Positions 24,560-37,219 of a stretch of 64,000 bases of DNA are shown here, piece by piece. Both the position numbers and the translations under genes were made by a program. The notes below the pieces were generated by a model that ran no database searches, was not told where the DNA came from, and saw only the letters and a list, made by a program, of their open reading frames with translations. The stretch is taken from the NCBI GenBank assembly GCA_012295275.1, contig CM022673.1, positions 4,500,605 to 4,564,604 on the forward strand. Direction: 5' to 3'. The number at the start of each line of letters is the position of its first letter. Position 1 is the stretch's first letter. Origin of the DNA: Chrysomallon squamiferum. Its lineage: Eukaryota > Mollusca > Gastropoda > Neomphalida > Peltospiridae.

Positions 24560-24850
24560 ACTAATTAGTCTGAACTGGTGAAGTTCACCTGACTGTTTAA
24601 GCCTGTTACTTCATGTAACAAACACAACAGAAAGCAGACAGGCGAGCACTTTTCTCTTGTCTTAACAGCGTCTGTACTCATCTGTACTCTGTCACCTGAC
24701 AGTGCTGCATCGTCTGTTAATTGTCTCTGCCGTTTTCAGTATCCTAATGAGTTGACCACAGCCTGTCAAAGTCACCATGTCCATATTTTCATCAATACTT
24801 TGAAGAAACTGCATCTGCATTTCAGCAGCATCATATTTGTTATTTCATTA
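24560..24850. other. Complex island after (GT)n
   Basis: Higher-complexity, GC-raised sequence. A strong acceptor-like stretch ends at about 24668 (CTTGTCTTAACAG) but no consistent exon with family motifs follows. Possible conserved element. Confidence 0.35.
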
Positions 24851-25019
24851 GCATCTTAAAGACACAATATCTTTTTTGTTTTTAATTATTAAAGCACCGT
24901 ATTTCTTAATTAGCATCTTGAAGCCTGTGTATCAGTAGTTGTCACTTTATAATCATTATAATTTATTTATCTGTTTTTATTATCAACATCTTAAAATAAC
25001 TACATTTATAACAACAAAC

Positions 25020-25265
25020 ATGCATATATAAACATCATTATATTTATGCATATACACACATATACATATATAAACACAGACTCACAGAAACATACACAGA
25101 TGTACAGAAGTACACACAAAAACAAATCTACACATGCATACATTGAAATACATATATATACGTGTGTATATATATATATATATACACACACACACTCACA
25201 TACATACATACATTTACATACATACATACATATATTAACACACACACACACACACACACACACAT
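25020..25265. repeat. AT/AC and CATA microsatellite complex
   Basis: Mixed ATAC, (TA)n, CATA and terminal (CA)n (25239-25264). The frames on both strands come from the repeats. Confidence 0.9.
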
Positions 25266-25399
25266 GATCTAAATGAAACCAGCAGTAATATTAGAACTGG
25301 TCTCATATACATGACAAGTTCAAATATTATATACCTTGTATTTATGTGTAATAGTACAGAATTAGTAATTAGTCACAAAGCCAAACAGAAAAGTTTCCA

Positions 25400-25800
25400 G
25401 TCAATAACTAATTTAAATGACGTCTCACAGTTACAATGTGCTCGCTTTCACTGTGAGCTGGAAATTGTGCACAATCAGTTTTTGTCAATATCTGAGTCCT
25501 CCTAATGAAATACAGCATCTGATATTGGACAGCAATCTGACTGATAACCCCAGCTTATTAATGGATTGCTGGATTTATCATTGATTACCAAGGTTTATTA
25601 ATGGATTAGTGGCTTTTCATGCATTACTTCGGGGATCACTGGTTGAGCTGTTATGTAAAATGGATTTATTTTTCCGAATCTCGCACAATGTCAGAACATG
25701 CAGCTGTCGTACAAAATTAAAATGGATTCTTCTGTTATAAGTTCATCAGTAGCATGATTTCAGCTTAATGAGAAAAGTTCACTATAACAGATTAGACACA
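25400..25800. other. Complex island with short internal duplication
   Basis: TTATTAATGGATT occurs at about 25556 and 25597 with similar flanks, a decayed ~41-bp duplication. The rest is higher-complexity DNA, with no exon. Confidence 0.4.
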
Positions 25801-27150
25801 TTCATATATATGAACACAAACACAATATATATAGATATATATATGCTAGAATAATACACACACACACACACATGCGCACATGCATGCAAATATACACATA
25901 CTGGAATAAAATATATTATTTACATAGACAGGTGAATTCAACAGTCCAAATTAATTAGTAAAAATTTTTTTAATAAACAGAAAGATTCTAGCTTAAAAGT
26001 TTCATTTTCATGAAATAAATATATATTGGTCAATTTACAAAAGTACATAGATTAAAAAAGCTCATTTTGAGTAAAACTTTTTCTAAAACACCTGTATGCA
26101 TTTATATACAGTAGTAAAATACATGCTGAAGCTACATTACAATACAATATAGTAATACCACAAAGATTAACTGTAATAGCTGCAGAGTATTATTTAAAAC
26201 AGTATATATATGTCTGCATGCATGTGTGTGTGTGTGTGTGTGTGTGTATTTTTTATTTTTAAAGCAAATTATAAAACATTGTTTTAATTATTTAACTCAG
26301 TTTAGAATGAATTTTCTTACTTTGTATAATTTTGTTTTAGCTACATAATTCATCTGAAACTAAAGTTTTGTATTTTGATTACACCTTTCAAAGGCTGTCT
26401 GTCAAATTGGAGTTGTTTCCCTTACATCATAGCAGTGTTGAATTTAATTTTTTTAAATTAAACACAAAAACAAAATTTCTGAATTTGTAAATAAATATAA
26501 GATGTTTATGTGAAATATTGTTTTAATGGGGATGAATTCAGTATAGATTCCATTATATCTGTTTCTTTCCATTTATGTAATATTTTAAGGAACATATCCT
26601 GTTGAGTATTTTACATTACTAAAGATGGAAGTTACTTGGTTGAAAAACAAAATTTGTGTGATCTTTGTTGATCCAAATCTATTAATAGTAATAATGTGAC
26701 TATTATTACTTTCACAATTTTTTATGGTACCTGTGTTGTTTTACCATTACTATTACTTCTTATATTACTACTACTACTACAACTATTAAAGCTATTGCTA
26801 CTTCTGCTTCATTAATATTTTTTTTAAATGTTTTACAAAAATCCCCAAAATAATTTGAAAAACCAATAAAAAAGACCTAATTTATCTTCTACATTTATTA
26901 ACAAAAAACCTTTATTATTATTATTTTTTAAATTTCAGATATTTAAAAATAAAATTAACTAAAGTTTTCAATATTTACAAACTAATATATATTAATAATT
27001 CCTTCACCCCAATTTTTTTTTCTTTTTTTCTCGCTCTCTCCTCTTCTTCTTCTTCTTCTTTTTTTTCTTTCTCATTTTTACAAAATCTTATCTCTATCAG
27101 CGGAGTTAATGTATCACTAATGACATTGTAATTTGGTTCATTTCTTCGAC
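25800..27150. other. AT-rich DNA with CA/GT and polypyrimidine runs
   Basis: (CA)n near 25856-25871, (GT)n near 26224-26248, and a polypyrimidine run with CTT repeats at about 27014-27073. No exon seen. Confidence 0.5.
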
Positions 27151-27420
27151 GTCGTTTCACAAAAGAATGACCCGTACTTTGCTCCGAGTTGCATTATAGA
27201 TTTGATAATGCAGAAAAAATTCACCAGTGAGTACATTGGGATGTTGTTTCCACTCCAGCGAACCTCAACAGTGCTGTGACCAACACTTCATCTTAGTTCT
27301 TTTAAAACACGTTACTTGCATCACCAGTCTCTTATCTTCTTATTCTGGTTCGAAGGTTTTCCTTAATTTGGCCAATGCTTCAAGTCTCCTTGATGCTGCA
27401 TGGAACAAAAGATAGTCTCA
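27150..27420. other. Complex unique island
   Basis: GC-raised relative to its flanks, with a 62-codon open frame and no recognisable protein. Possible conserved non-coding element. Confidence 0.3.
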
Positions 27421-27424
27421 GGGT

Positions 27425-28228
27425 TTTATACAAATGTATAATGCATGTGTATAATATAATAGAGATATTAATCATCTACCTATATAATTATATACTTTAT
27501 GTATATGCACATGTATTTTATATATATATATATTTTTTTTTTCTTCAAAAAACCAAACAGAAAAAAATTAAATTTAAAAATAATACTGAAAATGCAAGTA
27601 ATAGATTTTTTTTTTTTTTAAATATTTATTGATTTAAACAATATTTTATTAAAAGTAAATGAATAAATAAATAAATGAATAAATTCTACTTCTCCACAAA
27701 AAAATTCATTTATGGTGAGCTGGTTTCTATGTTCTACAAAAAAAAAAAGGAATCGTGTAACAATAATTGATTTTTAATACTCCATGACTGTTTTTTTTTT
27801 TTTTTTCAAAGCTTTTGACTTTCCGGATGTGTTATCTGAGATAAAGATGTATTGGAATAATACCATCTTCTCTAGTTTCAGTGGCTCCTTGCCTCCAGAA
27901 AATTCCAACACAAGAATACTAGAAAACCGCTCACCTCAAAAATAAATTGAGCAGTAATTAGTGAAGGAGAATCTAACTCAGATGGTCTGTTGCTATGAGG
28001 CTGTAATTTCCTTCCTCCAGGAAGTGGAGAGTTTTGCTAAAATTGTGCACTGCTTCTTGAAAGAGGAGGCATAAAAAAAATTAAAAAAATAAAGATGCAG
28101 TTTTAAAAAAAAAATTATAAAAATAAAATGCAGGTTTTCAAAATGGCTGCCACAACCATGGAAATTTTTCCATTTGATCCTTTTTTCATAACTGTTTCTA
28201 AATCAATTAATGTATGTGTTGGAATGTA

Positions 28229-28270
<42 letters not shown>

Positions 28271-29015
28271 TTATTTTATTTTTTAAATCATAAATGATAT
28301 TCAGAAGAGTAAATAAATGAAATAAAATGTAAAAACAAATCAAAGAAACATATTTAAAGTTGCATTTTCAGTAAACTTTTGTAAAACCTGTTTTACTGTT
28401 ATAGTTTATTGTAAAGTTCTTCATCAAGTTTCAAGCATTCTGTACACTCAGAGGATGAAATACTTGTGCTAAGGGATCTTAGTTCAAATCCTCTTGGTAG
28501 TTACTGATTAAAGTTTATACAAGTATATAAAAATTAATACTGAATGTATTTAAAATACATGACTGTCATAAACTTGTTACTTTAAACTGATAATTTTTAT
28601 TTAGCAGTGTGACTGATGGAGAGTTACAGAGAAAGTAATTCAAATGCTGTACTAAAGGTATATAATTCTCGATTAGACTGTTGCTTCACCAAAATCTTCA
28701 TTAAAAATACCACACTTGAATCTTATCTCTATTTCTGTCCTAAAATAAAATTTTCTTCTCTTTTTTTCTTCAAATTATAAATTCTCTTTGGTTTAAACCT
28801 TCTTAAAATGTTACCATAATAGAAAAAAGATACTGAAATAAAAATAATTAAACCTTTTTTAAAAAAAAAAAAAAGAGGAAAAAAAATCACTGCAGAAAAA
28901 TCACTATAAAAGGAAAAAAAGAAGAAAGATTCTACCACCAAATTTAAATTTTTTTATATATATACAAAAAAAAATTAATAAAAATAAAAATAAAAATAAA
29001 CCTTCATGTTATAGC
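27425..29015. other. AT-rich DNA with homopolymers
   Basis: (TA)n/(GT)n at about 28228-28270 and numerous A or T runs. 28445-28500 contains GTTCAAATC, a perfect B-box, probably a tRNA-derived repeat remnant. Confidence 0.45.
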
Positions 29016-29350
29016 TGTTGGAAATGTGCAAGCCGATGTAGTTGTAGCTGTGGAAGGTAATTTAGAGTAGAGTTACTGCCTGCGTGGCACACTCAGCTAT
29101 TTGCAACATCATTAAACGTGAGAAGATGCTGGTGCTAATTGGACGTGAAAGTTTAACATTGATTCCATGCATTATCACAGTCCTGATGTATTTGCGATGG
29201 TGTGCCCGCAGTCATCACACTTGATAATCAAGGGACGCTACCCACCGCGAGCCACACCGGCTGACTCTACACGAGGCAATTACAGCCTCTCCTCCACATT
29301 TCACTTGTACTGCTATCATCTCCGTTGTGAGGCTACACGATTAATAACAC
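29016..29350. other. GC-raised complex island
   Basis: One of the most GC-rich non-coding stretches here, with TAATTGG and CATTAAACG homeodomain-type words and a 70-codon open frame in 29167-29380 matching no family I know. No splice pair defines an exon. Confidence 0.35.
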
Positions 29351-31820
29351 ACCAGCAAATTTATTTTTTTAAATTTTTCTTAGACGTGTGTGTGTGTGTG
29401 TGTGTGCATGTGTGTGTGTATGCATGCATGTATGTGTGTGTGCGTGTGTGTGTGTATGTAATTACATATCAGAAAAAATATAAGAAGATGTGAAGATGGA
29501 AAGAAAGGTAAAATTTGATTGGCAGAGAGAGATTTATTGATTGATAACTTTATTGACTTATACTACAATAGATAGATAGATACATATATATATATTCATA
29601 CAGGTATCTATATATATTCACACATTCATACACATACATAATTACATAAATGAATACATACATACATACATACATACATAAAAGTACTCTTGACATCCTA
29701 GTGGTATAGTTGTAAGTCTGTGTAATGTAGGCAAATCAGTGTAATACATCTGAATCTCGTCAACAGCATCTAACATTTACTTTCTCAAATACTGTCTGTG
29801 TTCAGAACCTAATCAGACTTACATGAGACAACAGAATATACATTCCTAAATACATGCATGGATAGATGGATGAGTCCTAGTACACAGATAGGTAGTTATT
29901 AGTGGATTAGTGGACAGACGGTCAGACAGATTTATAGATGGAGATAACAGTAACAACACCTACTACACCAGTAATAATTGTAAATGAAAGAAGGAGATAC
30001 ATTCAGAACTAATAGAGTTTTCTTCCATTTTGCCTTTTCTTAAAGTACATTAAACAAAATGGCATAGAAACAATATACTAAATAGAGAGAAGTTAGAGAG
30101 AGGGACTGAAAGATAGATTTGTTAAAACAGTATCTGTTTTTGATAAAGATGAAACTGTTTAAATAATAAATTTGTTGAAATACATGTCAGAAGTAAACTA
30201 AAGTTGAAAACATTTTTATTTTGAATTTGAGAAACAGATTACAAAAAAACAAAACAAAAAAAATATAATAAAAAATAAATAAAATATTATTACCTGGCTT
30301 TTAAAGAATTTTAATTTTTTTTTTCTATAATACTAATCATTATCTGACTTTTATATTAAATAACAACAGTTTTCTCCTTTAATTACCTCTCATTGAAAAT
30401 GACATGTCTAATTTCTTCATCTATCACATCTTAAGATGCTGTTGCTTTTTCAAGGGAGATAATTGCTGTACAGGAAATTATTACTTTTTTTTTTTTCCTC
30501 CAAGGAAACGGGAGAACCTGAGAGAAAATTGCTTCTGACTTTAAAAGAAGGCAACATTTCCTGAATCAGTGGTTCTTAAAACCCAGTGATTTCCTTTGTG
30601 GACTTTCTGTAAACCTCCTATGTTTCCTGGCATTGCCGTACTTCTGTATGTCTGTCATTGCATGATGTCAGTTCTGGTGCTTTTGTTGTCATACCTTAAG
30701 GCATGTCATTGTTCATCAAGACAACTTAGTTCTTCACAAAATCGTTTTGTGTGAGATTATTTCTGGAAACCTAATTGGTTTCTCCATTATTATTACTGCC
30801 TTCATTTTCTGTTTGTTTCTTCTTCTTCTATTTTGTTCTTCTCCTTCGTTTTTTTTTTGTCAGTGTATGTTTTTATGAAGTTTCTTTTTAGTTTAAAAAA
30901 ATCCAAAGTCTTTCAGTAAAGTTTTCTTAAAGTTTTCTTACTCATCCTGTTTGATCTCATTCTTCTTCATTTTAAAAAATTATGGTGTTTTTTGCTGTTT
31001 TTTGTTACTATTGTTCTTGTTTTTATTATGGTGATATTATAAGAATTGTTATTATTGTTGTTGTTACAGTTTTATTAAAAAAAATATTGTTATTGAAGGA
31101 ATAATGTAATCATGTCTTCTAAATTTAATTTTTTTTGTGAGAATCATACGTACACTTACTTTCTGTGTCTTTTTCTCTTCTCACTCACTGTTTCTCTTTT
31201 ATTATATATTTTTTTGTCTAAATCACTGACAAACATAGATACACTTGATATACACACATACACACACACACATAAACACAAACACATGCACACATACACA
31301 CACAAACACACTAGCACACACACACACAAACAACAAAACTCAAACAATTTAAAAACAAAGTAATTGAGTGCCTATAAAAAGCAAGACATTCAGACATACA
31401 GCAAATATGAAAATGTAATATTTATAATAATATTTTTATATTAAAGTTTATCAGTGGAAAATGTCACATTATACCTGCAAGGCACAGAATAATGTCACTG
31501 GTACCATTAATAGCCAACAACAGTCATCATATGATTTCACAATATGGCATATTACAAAAATAACTTTAACAATGATATCTGTGGAGGTATGAAGGAAAAA
31601 TAGCCTTAATACATTTTTGAAAATACCTCCAAGTAATAGGGATTTAAAAAAAAAAAAAAAAATTGTTTTTAAATATTTTTTAGATTGAAAATTTTGCTAA
31701 TAATAAAATAATGAACTGATGGTGATAGGTGCCATTTTCCCTACATTCTCATGTACTTGAATACAGAATTACAAAAATGTACTTTATGAATAATCAGTAG
31801 TCAGGTAATAAATAATTACA
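29350..31820. other. Upstream AT-rich DNA with GT/GATA/CATA repeats
   Basis: (GT)n at 29385-29455, TAGA and CATA units at 29570-29680, (CA)n at 31252-31325, and poly(A) near 31646. 30390-30780 is moderately complex. No exon identified. Confidence 0.5.
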
Positions 31821-31844
31821 TGATTATATCTTACTCAACATCAT

Positions 31845-32100
31845 CATCATCTGTATTATTATTACCACTACTACTAATGTTTCTTCTACTGATATTACTA
31901 CTACTACTACTACTACTGCCACTAATATTATAACACTGTTACTACAAAAACTGCCACAAATACTCCTATAACTACTGATACTGCTGCTGCTGCTATTATT
32001 ACTGCTACAACTACTACCACCATTACTACTAGTACTGTTATTATTATTATTATTCATATTGTTTCTGTTGTTGCTACTACTGGTATAATTCTGTTGATAC
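31845..32100. repeat. ACT/ATT/GCT trinucleotide tract next to exon A
   Basis: About 250 bp of imperfect ACT, ATT and CTG triplets end 105 bp before exon A. The reverse strand reads as a Ser/Asn-rich frame, an artefact of the triplets. Confidence 0.85.
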
Positions 32101-32204
32101 AAATGCTAGTATTGCTGATTTAAGCACTTTCAAAAGTTTTATTCCTATCATTGTCTTCATTATTATTATTTTTATCATTATATTTTTATTGCTTTTCTCT
32201 TCAG

Positions 32205-33188
32205 ATCAACTTTTTGGCAGTTGCAAAAACAAGGCAAACAATGGTAACGTGGCTGAAGACACTGAATACAGTTTCCAGCTCTCAGCCAATCAGCTGGAAC
32301 AGCTGGAGGACCGAATCATGGTCCTCATTGAGAGAGGACTGACATGGAAGGATGCTTTCACCCAGTGCGTCCTCCAAAACACACTCATAGGATTCGCCTT
32401 TGAAAAATCCTTCGACCCAGATTTGTGTGAAGACGCCCTCCTGTCTTTATCGGACGACTACTCTGATGAAGTGAAAAATGAAATCTCCACAGTATTACAG
32501 AAGCTCCTTTCCTACGACGGAGACTCTCGATATCCAAATCGGTTTTCAAAAGGAGGCATGGACAGTCTGGCTCTTGACCTTGATGGTCAACAGTCCAGCA
32601 AACGAGATGAGTTTGTCCAGATACACAAATACTTTGACCAGTCCAAAGGTCAACTGAAACGGGATCCTTTACTCAGTGATGCCAACTACCTCAACCTTTA
32701 CGATTCTTTACCATACGAAAGTGACCGCAACGTGGCTGACTTCAACAACGTGGCTGACTACAACAACGTGGCTGATTACAACAACCTGGCTGATTACAAC
32801 AACGTGGCTGACTACAACAATGTGGCTGACTACAGCAACATGGCTGACTACAATAACATGGGTGACAGCAACATGGCTGATCTCAACAGAGGCAACAACA
32901 ACATGGTTGACCGCGAAATGGTTGATATGAACAGAGGTGATCTCAACACCGGTGACCAGAATAACATGGCAGATGGGAACTCTGAGTACGACAGTCGGAT
33001 CAGGAACTACATTGATGCTATAGAGAGGCTTTCTTCTCTACAACAGTATGAGGATGAGCCAGCTCAGGATTCTGTGGGTAGGGGTGGAGACAAGGACTAC
33101 ACAGTTCAGGACAAACCTCTAGAACAATCTGTTATAGATCTACTCAACTCCCAGCAACAAACTTCATCCGAGTCTAACAATGAAAAAG
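32205..33188 (+). CDS. PTPRN: PTPRN-like exon A: RESP18-homology domain and Asn-rich linker
   Basis: This 984-nt exon encodes 328 codons, phase 1 at both ends. The acceptor is a pyrimidine tract ending CTCTTCAG; the donor is AAG|GTTAGT. Counting from the split Asp codon, residues 1-7 (DQLFGSC) match the human DGLFGQC. Residues 25-57, with LSANQLEQLEDRI and LIERGLTWKDAFTQCVL, match the RESP18-homology helices (human LMSQGLSWHDDLTQYVI). C55 and C75 are extra cysteines compared with human. Dibasic KR sites lie at residues 133-134 and 152-153 (32600-32605, 32657-32662). Residues from about 176 form hexapeptide repeats (NVADYN), followed by a Met/Asn/Asp-rich tail. The lumenal RESP18 domain is linked to granule sorting in vertebrates. 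The upstream reading through 32189 is intron. Retaining the downstream intron would add a stop at once (GGT TAG). Confidence 0.88.
32729..32980 (+). repeat. 18-bp coding minisatellite, (NVADYN)n
   Basis: Seven uninterrupted 18-bp units (32729-32854) encode N-V/L/M-A-D-Y/F-N/S. A decayed continuation with NMGD, NMAD, NMVD and NRGD motifs runs to about 32980. The unit stays in frame, so copy-number change would alter linker length without a frameshift. It lies in exon A between the RESP18 domain and the mature ectodomain. The encoded stretch is acidic, Asn-rich and probably disordered. Confidence 0.9.
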
Positions 33189-33732
33189 GTTAGTTGAGTC
33201 TTCATTTCTCTCTCTCTTTCTCTTTCACACAAACACCCATCCACACACACACACAGACATACACACATACACACACACAGACACACTTTCTCTTTCTCAC
33301 GCACATACATACATACATATCAACAGAATTATTATTATTAGTAGTAGTAATCTTAGAAACCTAATAATTTAATACTAATTACTATGTAAATAAATATGTG
33401 TGTGTGTGTGTGTGTAATGTGTTTTACTGTTTTAAAGCAAACATATTTTTATCTTTCATCTTTTAAAGTTGTGTAGGTTGTAATATCAGAAATCAAAAGA
33501 TAGATGACTGAAGTAATTATCAGTAACATAAAACTGAAATTGATTAGTGATAGGACATTACTTACTGGCCTCACCCATTTCAAATTAAGACTATTTTAGT
33601 CTTTTGCTATCTACAGTGTTCATTGCTCTCTATCTATATTGAAAAATGTTGAAATGGTAACAGCACTCATTTTAATTATATTATATTAAAACCAGTGTTT
33701 GTTAAGTTATTTTGATTTCACTGTTTACAAAA
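33189..33732. other. Intron A-B, 5' part
   Basis: CT/CA microsatellites (33206-33300), CATA units, short GT run near 33396-33415, then unique AT-rich intron DNA. Confidence 0.7.
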
Positions 33733-34050
33733 GGGTTAGACTCTAAGAGTTAGAGTATAGGTCAGGTACTGCAGTGTGCTATAAGAATCAATCCTCCTTA
33801 GTTGACACACTGAGCCATTTCCCATTCTAAAATAGTGCCCACGTCTAGTTTTTCAAATGCTTTAATATGTAATATTCAATCTATGGGAAGGTGCTCATAA
33901 ATGGTCTCTTGCTGCTAACTGAAAGACAAAACAAAAATTATTTCATGGTACTGCAGCAGTGGGCATTATCTGTATTGGGCTTAATCATTCACAAGTCACC
34001 AAATAATGATAGGCTAATAATGTGTTGAATGACTTGTTAACTAAATTTTT
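33733..34050 (+). mobile_element. Near full-length diverged copy of the tRNA-headed SINE
   Basis: Starts GGGTTAGACTCTAAGAGTTA. GAATCAATCC stands where the B-box is, followed by CCATTTCCCATTCTAAAATA (compare GGGCTATTTCTCGTTCCAGC), CAAATGCTTTAATATGTA, ATGGGAAGGTGCTCATAAAT and TCTCTTGCTGCTAACTGAAA. It ends near AATGTGTTGAATGACTTGTT, matching the remembered AATGTGTTGAGTGCGTCGTT tail. Head and body are both retained. Confidence 0.7.
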
Positions 34051-34059
34051 TCTTCCTGC

Positions 34060-34900
34060 CTCTTAATTTGATGTGCAGTCATGGCCACACCTTCTGATCT
34101 TTTGTTAACTTTAAGACTGGTTTTGTCAGAAAAAAAAAAAAAAGATTTTAAAAAAACATGTCACTTCCCATGATTAACTCTGATTGGGTTGTCATGGAAA
34201 CATAAAGTTACTGACACATTCACACCAAACTACTTTTCTTATTAGCCTAATCTTGTTAAAGGGAGCGAGGATTATCCTGTTCATTTAACATGCTTGAAGT
34301 AAAAGCTTTTTTGATTCCATGGATGCATGACAGCAGATTATATATTCTACTGATGGTCTTTCAGTACAGTCAGTATTCCTCAAACAGTTTGTTTGGTCCA
34401 CTGTTTTCACTTTCCTGTCAGTTTTTGATATGAATATATACTCTTCAAAAGTAGAGTTCTTGCTGTAAAAAGGTTATTTGAGACTGTCACTTTGCCTGTA
34501 TTGGTTGAAAACATAGGTCTTAAGATGATAAGTACTGAAAATCAATCCCATTTGTTCCATACCAGAACTAAGTATTGAGATATTAGTTGACCTCATTTTG
34601 TTTACTCTTCTACAAATATTTTTAACAAAATAATCTCAACCAGTGATATTTAAATATTCACTTCAACCCAAAGTTATGTTGTGAGACTGGTAATACATTG
34701 ACAGTAATCAGCAATATGGTGCTGGTATGTTAGGGCATGATGCCATACTGTCACTATGACTTCATTCCAGAACTAACTAGGATATTAAGGCCAAAATATT
34801 TTTTCTTCTTCTTGGATAGTATCTTAATATAACTTACCATAACTGTTGCTTTCTAAAGCAAGATATATCTGATAAAATGCTTGCAATGTTCTGATCATTA
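34060..34900. other. Intron A-B, complex region
   Basis: 34060-34280 is higher-complexity sequence with GTTGTCATGGAAAC at 34188-34201 (near RFX X-box). 34280-34900 is unique or a decayed extension of the array that follows. Confidence 0.4.
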
Positions 34901-35960
34901 TTTCTCAAAAACCTGTTCTCAATGGAGCACAGAATGTATTTACCTATTCCCAGGAATCTAGTATGTAACACATTTAAATGTATTACTGGATCACTGACAT
35001 TAGCTGTCTAACACTAACAATTTTACAGTCTAATCTGTGTCCAGGTCTTACACGTTCCTCAAAGCAGTATTTGATGAGTATGTTGACTACTGAATTGTTA
35101 CATTCAGTGGTCTGGTCCAAGGTTATTGTGATTCATAACACACTAACCTAACAACATCAACATCTAGAATAGATGCTCAGCACTTTACCATCTCTTGCTG
35201 TGGAAAGAACATTGAAACTGTTTGCCTGTTTCCAGAAATTTAAATAATGACACATTTAAACATGTTACTGAGTTATTGCTGCATGCTTCGACACTGGAAA
35301 CAGACCTTATAGTAATTAAATCCTAACATACTATCATATTTGTGCTTCACAATTAATTACTGTGATTCACACTTTAAAACATTAGTCCATTCTCTGAAAC
35401 TTAAGTCACAAATCATTTAAATTTATTAATGAACTTAGGAGTGCAATATCTGGGATAAAAAATCTAGTAGTATCAGGTAATATTCTAACATTAACACACT
35501 GACATATTCATGTTTCACTTACAATGGCTTAAATTTCTTATTTGTTCTTTGAAACTTAAGTCACAAACCATTTAAATGTGTTACTGAACTGCTGGAGTGC
35601 AGTTTCTGGATTAAAAAAGCTAATAGCAGCTGATTAATATTTTCCATTCTCACATTTTTAACACACTGAGACACACACAATCTTCACTAGAGCACACTTA
35701 TCCATTCTTTGAAATTTAAGTCAAAACCGTTTAAATGTAGTCCTGTTACTGAACAGTTGGAGTTCAATGACTGGATCAAAAACAAAAGCTAACAGCATCA
35801 GATTAATATTCTAACTCTCTAATACACCAACACACTAACACATTCCTGCTTTATTAGATCTGATCAACATACAGAAATTCTTATCCATTCCCTGAAACTT
35901 AAGTTATCACCCATTTAAATGTCGTGACCCATTTTGTTTAGGCTGGTGTCTGGATCCAAG
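34900..35960. repeat. Old tandem array, about 160-bp unit
   Basis: GAAACTTAAGTCACAAACCA then TTTAAATGTGTTACTGAAC recurs with landmarks near 34955 (diverged), 35236, 35399, 35552, 35714 and 35894, mostly 153-180 bp apart. Each copy also has a GCAGTTTCTGGATTAAAAAA block and an ACACACTGACACATTC block. The array is intronic and clearly diverged. Confidence 0.8.
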
Positions 35961-36039
35961 CCTAATTGTAATTCAGTACAAATTTAATGGCTTCAGTATA
36001 ACAAGACTCGATTCTGTTTCCTTCACCAGGCACAGAATT

Positions 36040-36180
36040 TAATTGTTAGACGAGATTCTAGTCTCATTAATGCAGTGATTGAGCCTCAGCTTTGAAACTG
36101 ATAGGTCCTGGGTTCACATCCTGAGTCCAGGCTCGAATTCAGAGTTAATTGGTTCAGTATGAGACAGCGAATCTTTAAAA
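36040..36180 (+). mobile_element. tRNA-derived repeat remnant
   Basis: ATGCAGTGATTGAGCC, then TGATAGGTCCTGGGTTCACA and TCCTGAGTCCAGGCT, has the layout of a tRNA-like SINE head. The B-box GGTTCACATCC has one mismatch. It appears to be a different family from the main SINE. Confidence 0.45.
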
Positions 36181-37219
36181 ATCAGTGTCTGAGATTTTGA
36201 AGTAAATTTAAAAATTTAAACGTTTTGTTTTATAATATTTATATTTTCTGTTTTGTAAGATGTTTAGTGACATGTTATAATTATTTATAAATTATGAATA
36301 GTGCTGAATTTGATACAGACATTTAAAAAAAAAAATTATTTATAGTATTTTAGAAAATGTTTAAAATAATATTTACATTTTATAAGTATTCTTTGAAATT
36401 AATTATTATTATTTTCATTCTTATTAAATATGTAAAATAAGAAACTTTTTTTTTTTTAACCTAAATTTTGCAGATTGTAAAATATTTTATGATCATAAAT
36501 ATTTAGTTTTTTTATGTTAGAAGAATATTTTATTATAATATTTTTACAAGACAATTTCAGAGTTTTTGCAATATTATTTTTAGTATCTTTAATAAATATT
36601 GTCTAATTTTAAAAAAATTAATTTTTTTCCAAATTTTTGGCAGTGTTTTGTCACGTATTGTTATAAAATATTTTTTAATTTCTTTGTGAAATATTCCTTA
36701 TATTTGTGTTATTTGTTACACTATAAAGAACAGCATGTAAAATAAAAAAAATTAAATATTCTCAAGTGTTTTTTTTAGGGGGGTTGCTATTGGTTACAAA
36801 TATTATTTCAAGTATTGTTATCAAATATTTATAATATTTTTATTAAATAGTCTTTCTCTGGTTTTTTTGTTTTGTTTTTTGGTGGGTTTTTTTCTTTTCT
36901 TTCTTTTTTTTTCACTTTCTTGTCATCTCAACCCACAAACTGTTTGATGTTTCACATCCAACCATTCATCACGTATAATATCAGCTGAAAAATGCTTGAA
37001 ATTCACTTGTCATCACAGGGTAATTTAAAGAGGCAAAGGTCCCTCTGGGTACATCACTGTAAAGAGATCAAAATGGGATCGAAATGGACTGAGAGAAAGT
37101 GCTCTGAAAAGATATAGACAGAGGCATCTAATTGAAGTAAATTACTGTAGTTTTATCCATCTTTGCTTTCTCTGCAAATTACATTTTCATTTCACCTTGT
37201 TTCTCCTGACAAATTGCAG
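36180..37219. other. Intron A-B, 3' part
   Basis: AT-rich to about 36950. 37000-37150 is a higher-complexity block just upstream of exon B. Confidence 0.5.

Noticed and set aside
24669-24770. Possible exon after CTTGTCTTAACAG
   Set aside because: The frame is open for about 28 codons but lacks the expected motif and a suitable phase-1 donor.
29011-29057. Possible Cys-rich exon (CWKCASRCSCSCG)
   Set aside because: No pyrimidine tract precedes it, and the cysteine spacing does not match the expected GC-F-C-VC of the missing IA-2 exon.
32189-32204. Start of exon A at 32189
   Set aside because: The first five codons lie in the pyrimidine tract and AG of a clear acceptor (CTCTTCAG), and the upstream codon is TTG, not ATG. 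The exon starts at 32205.
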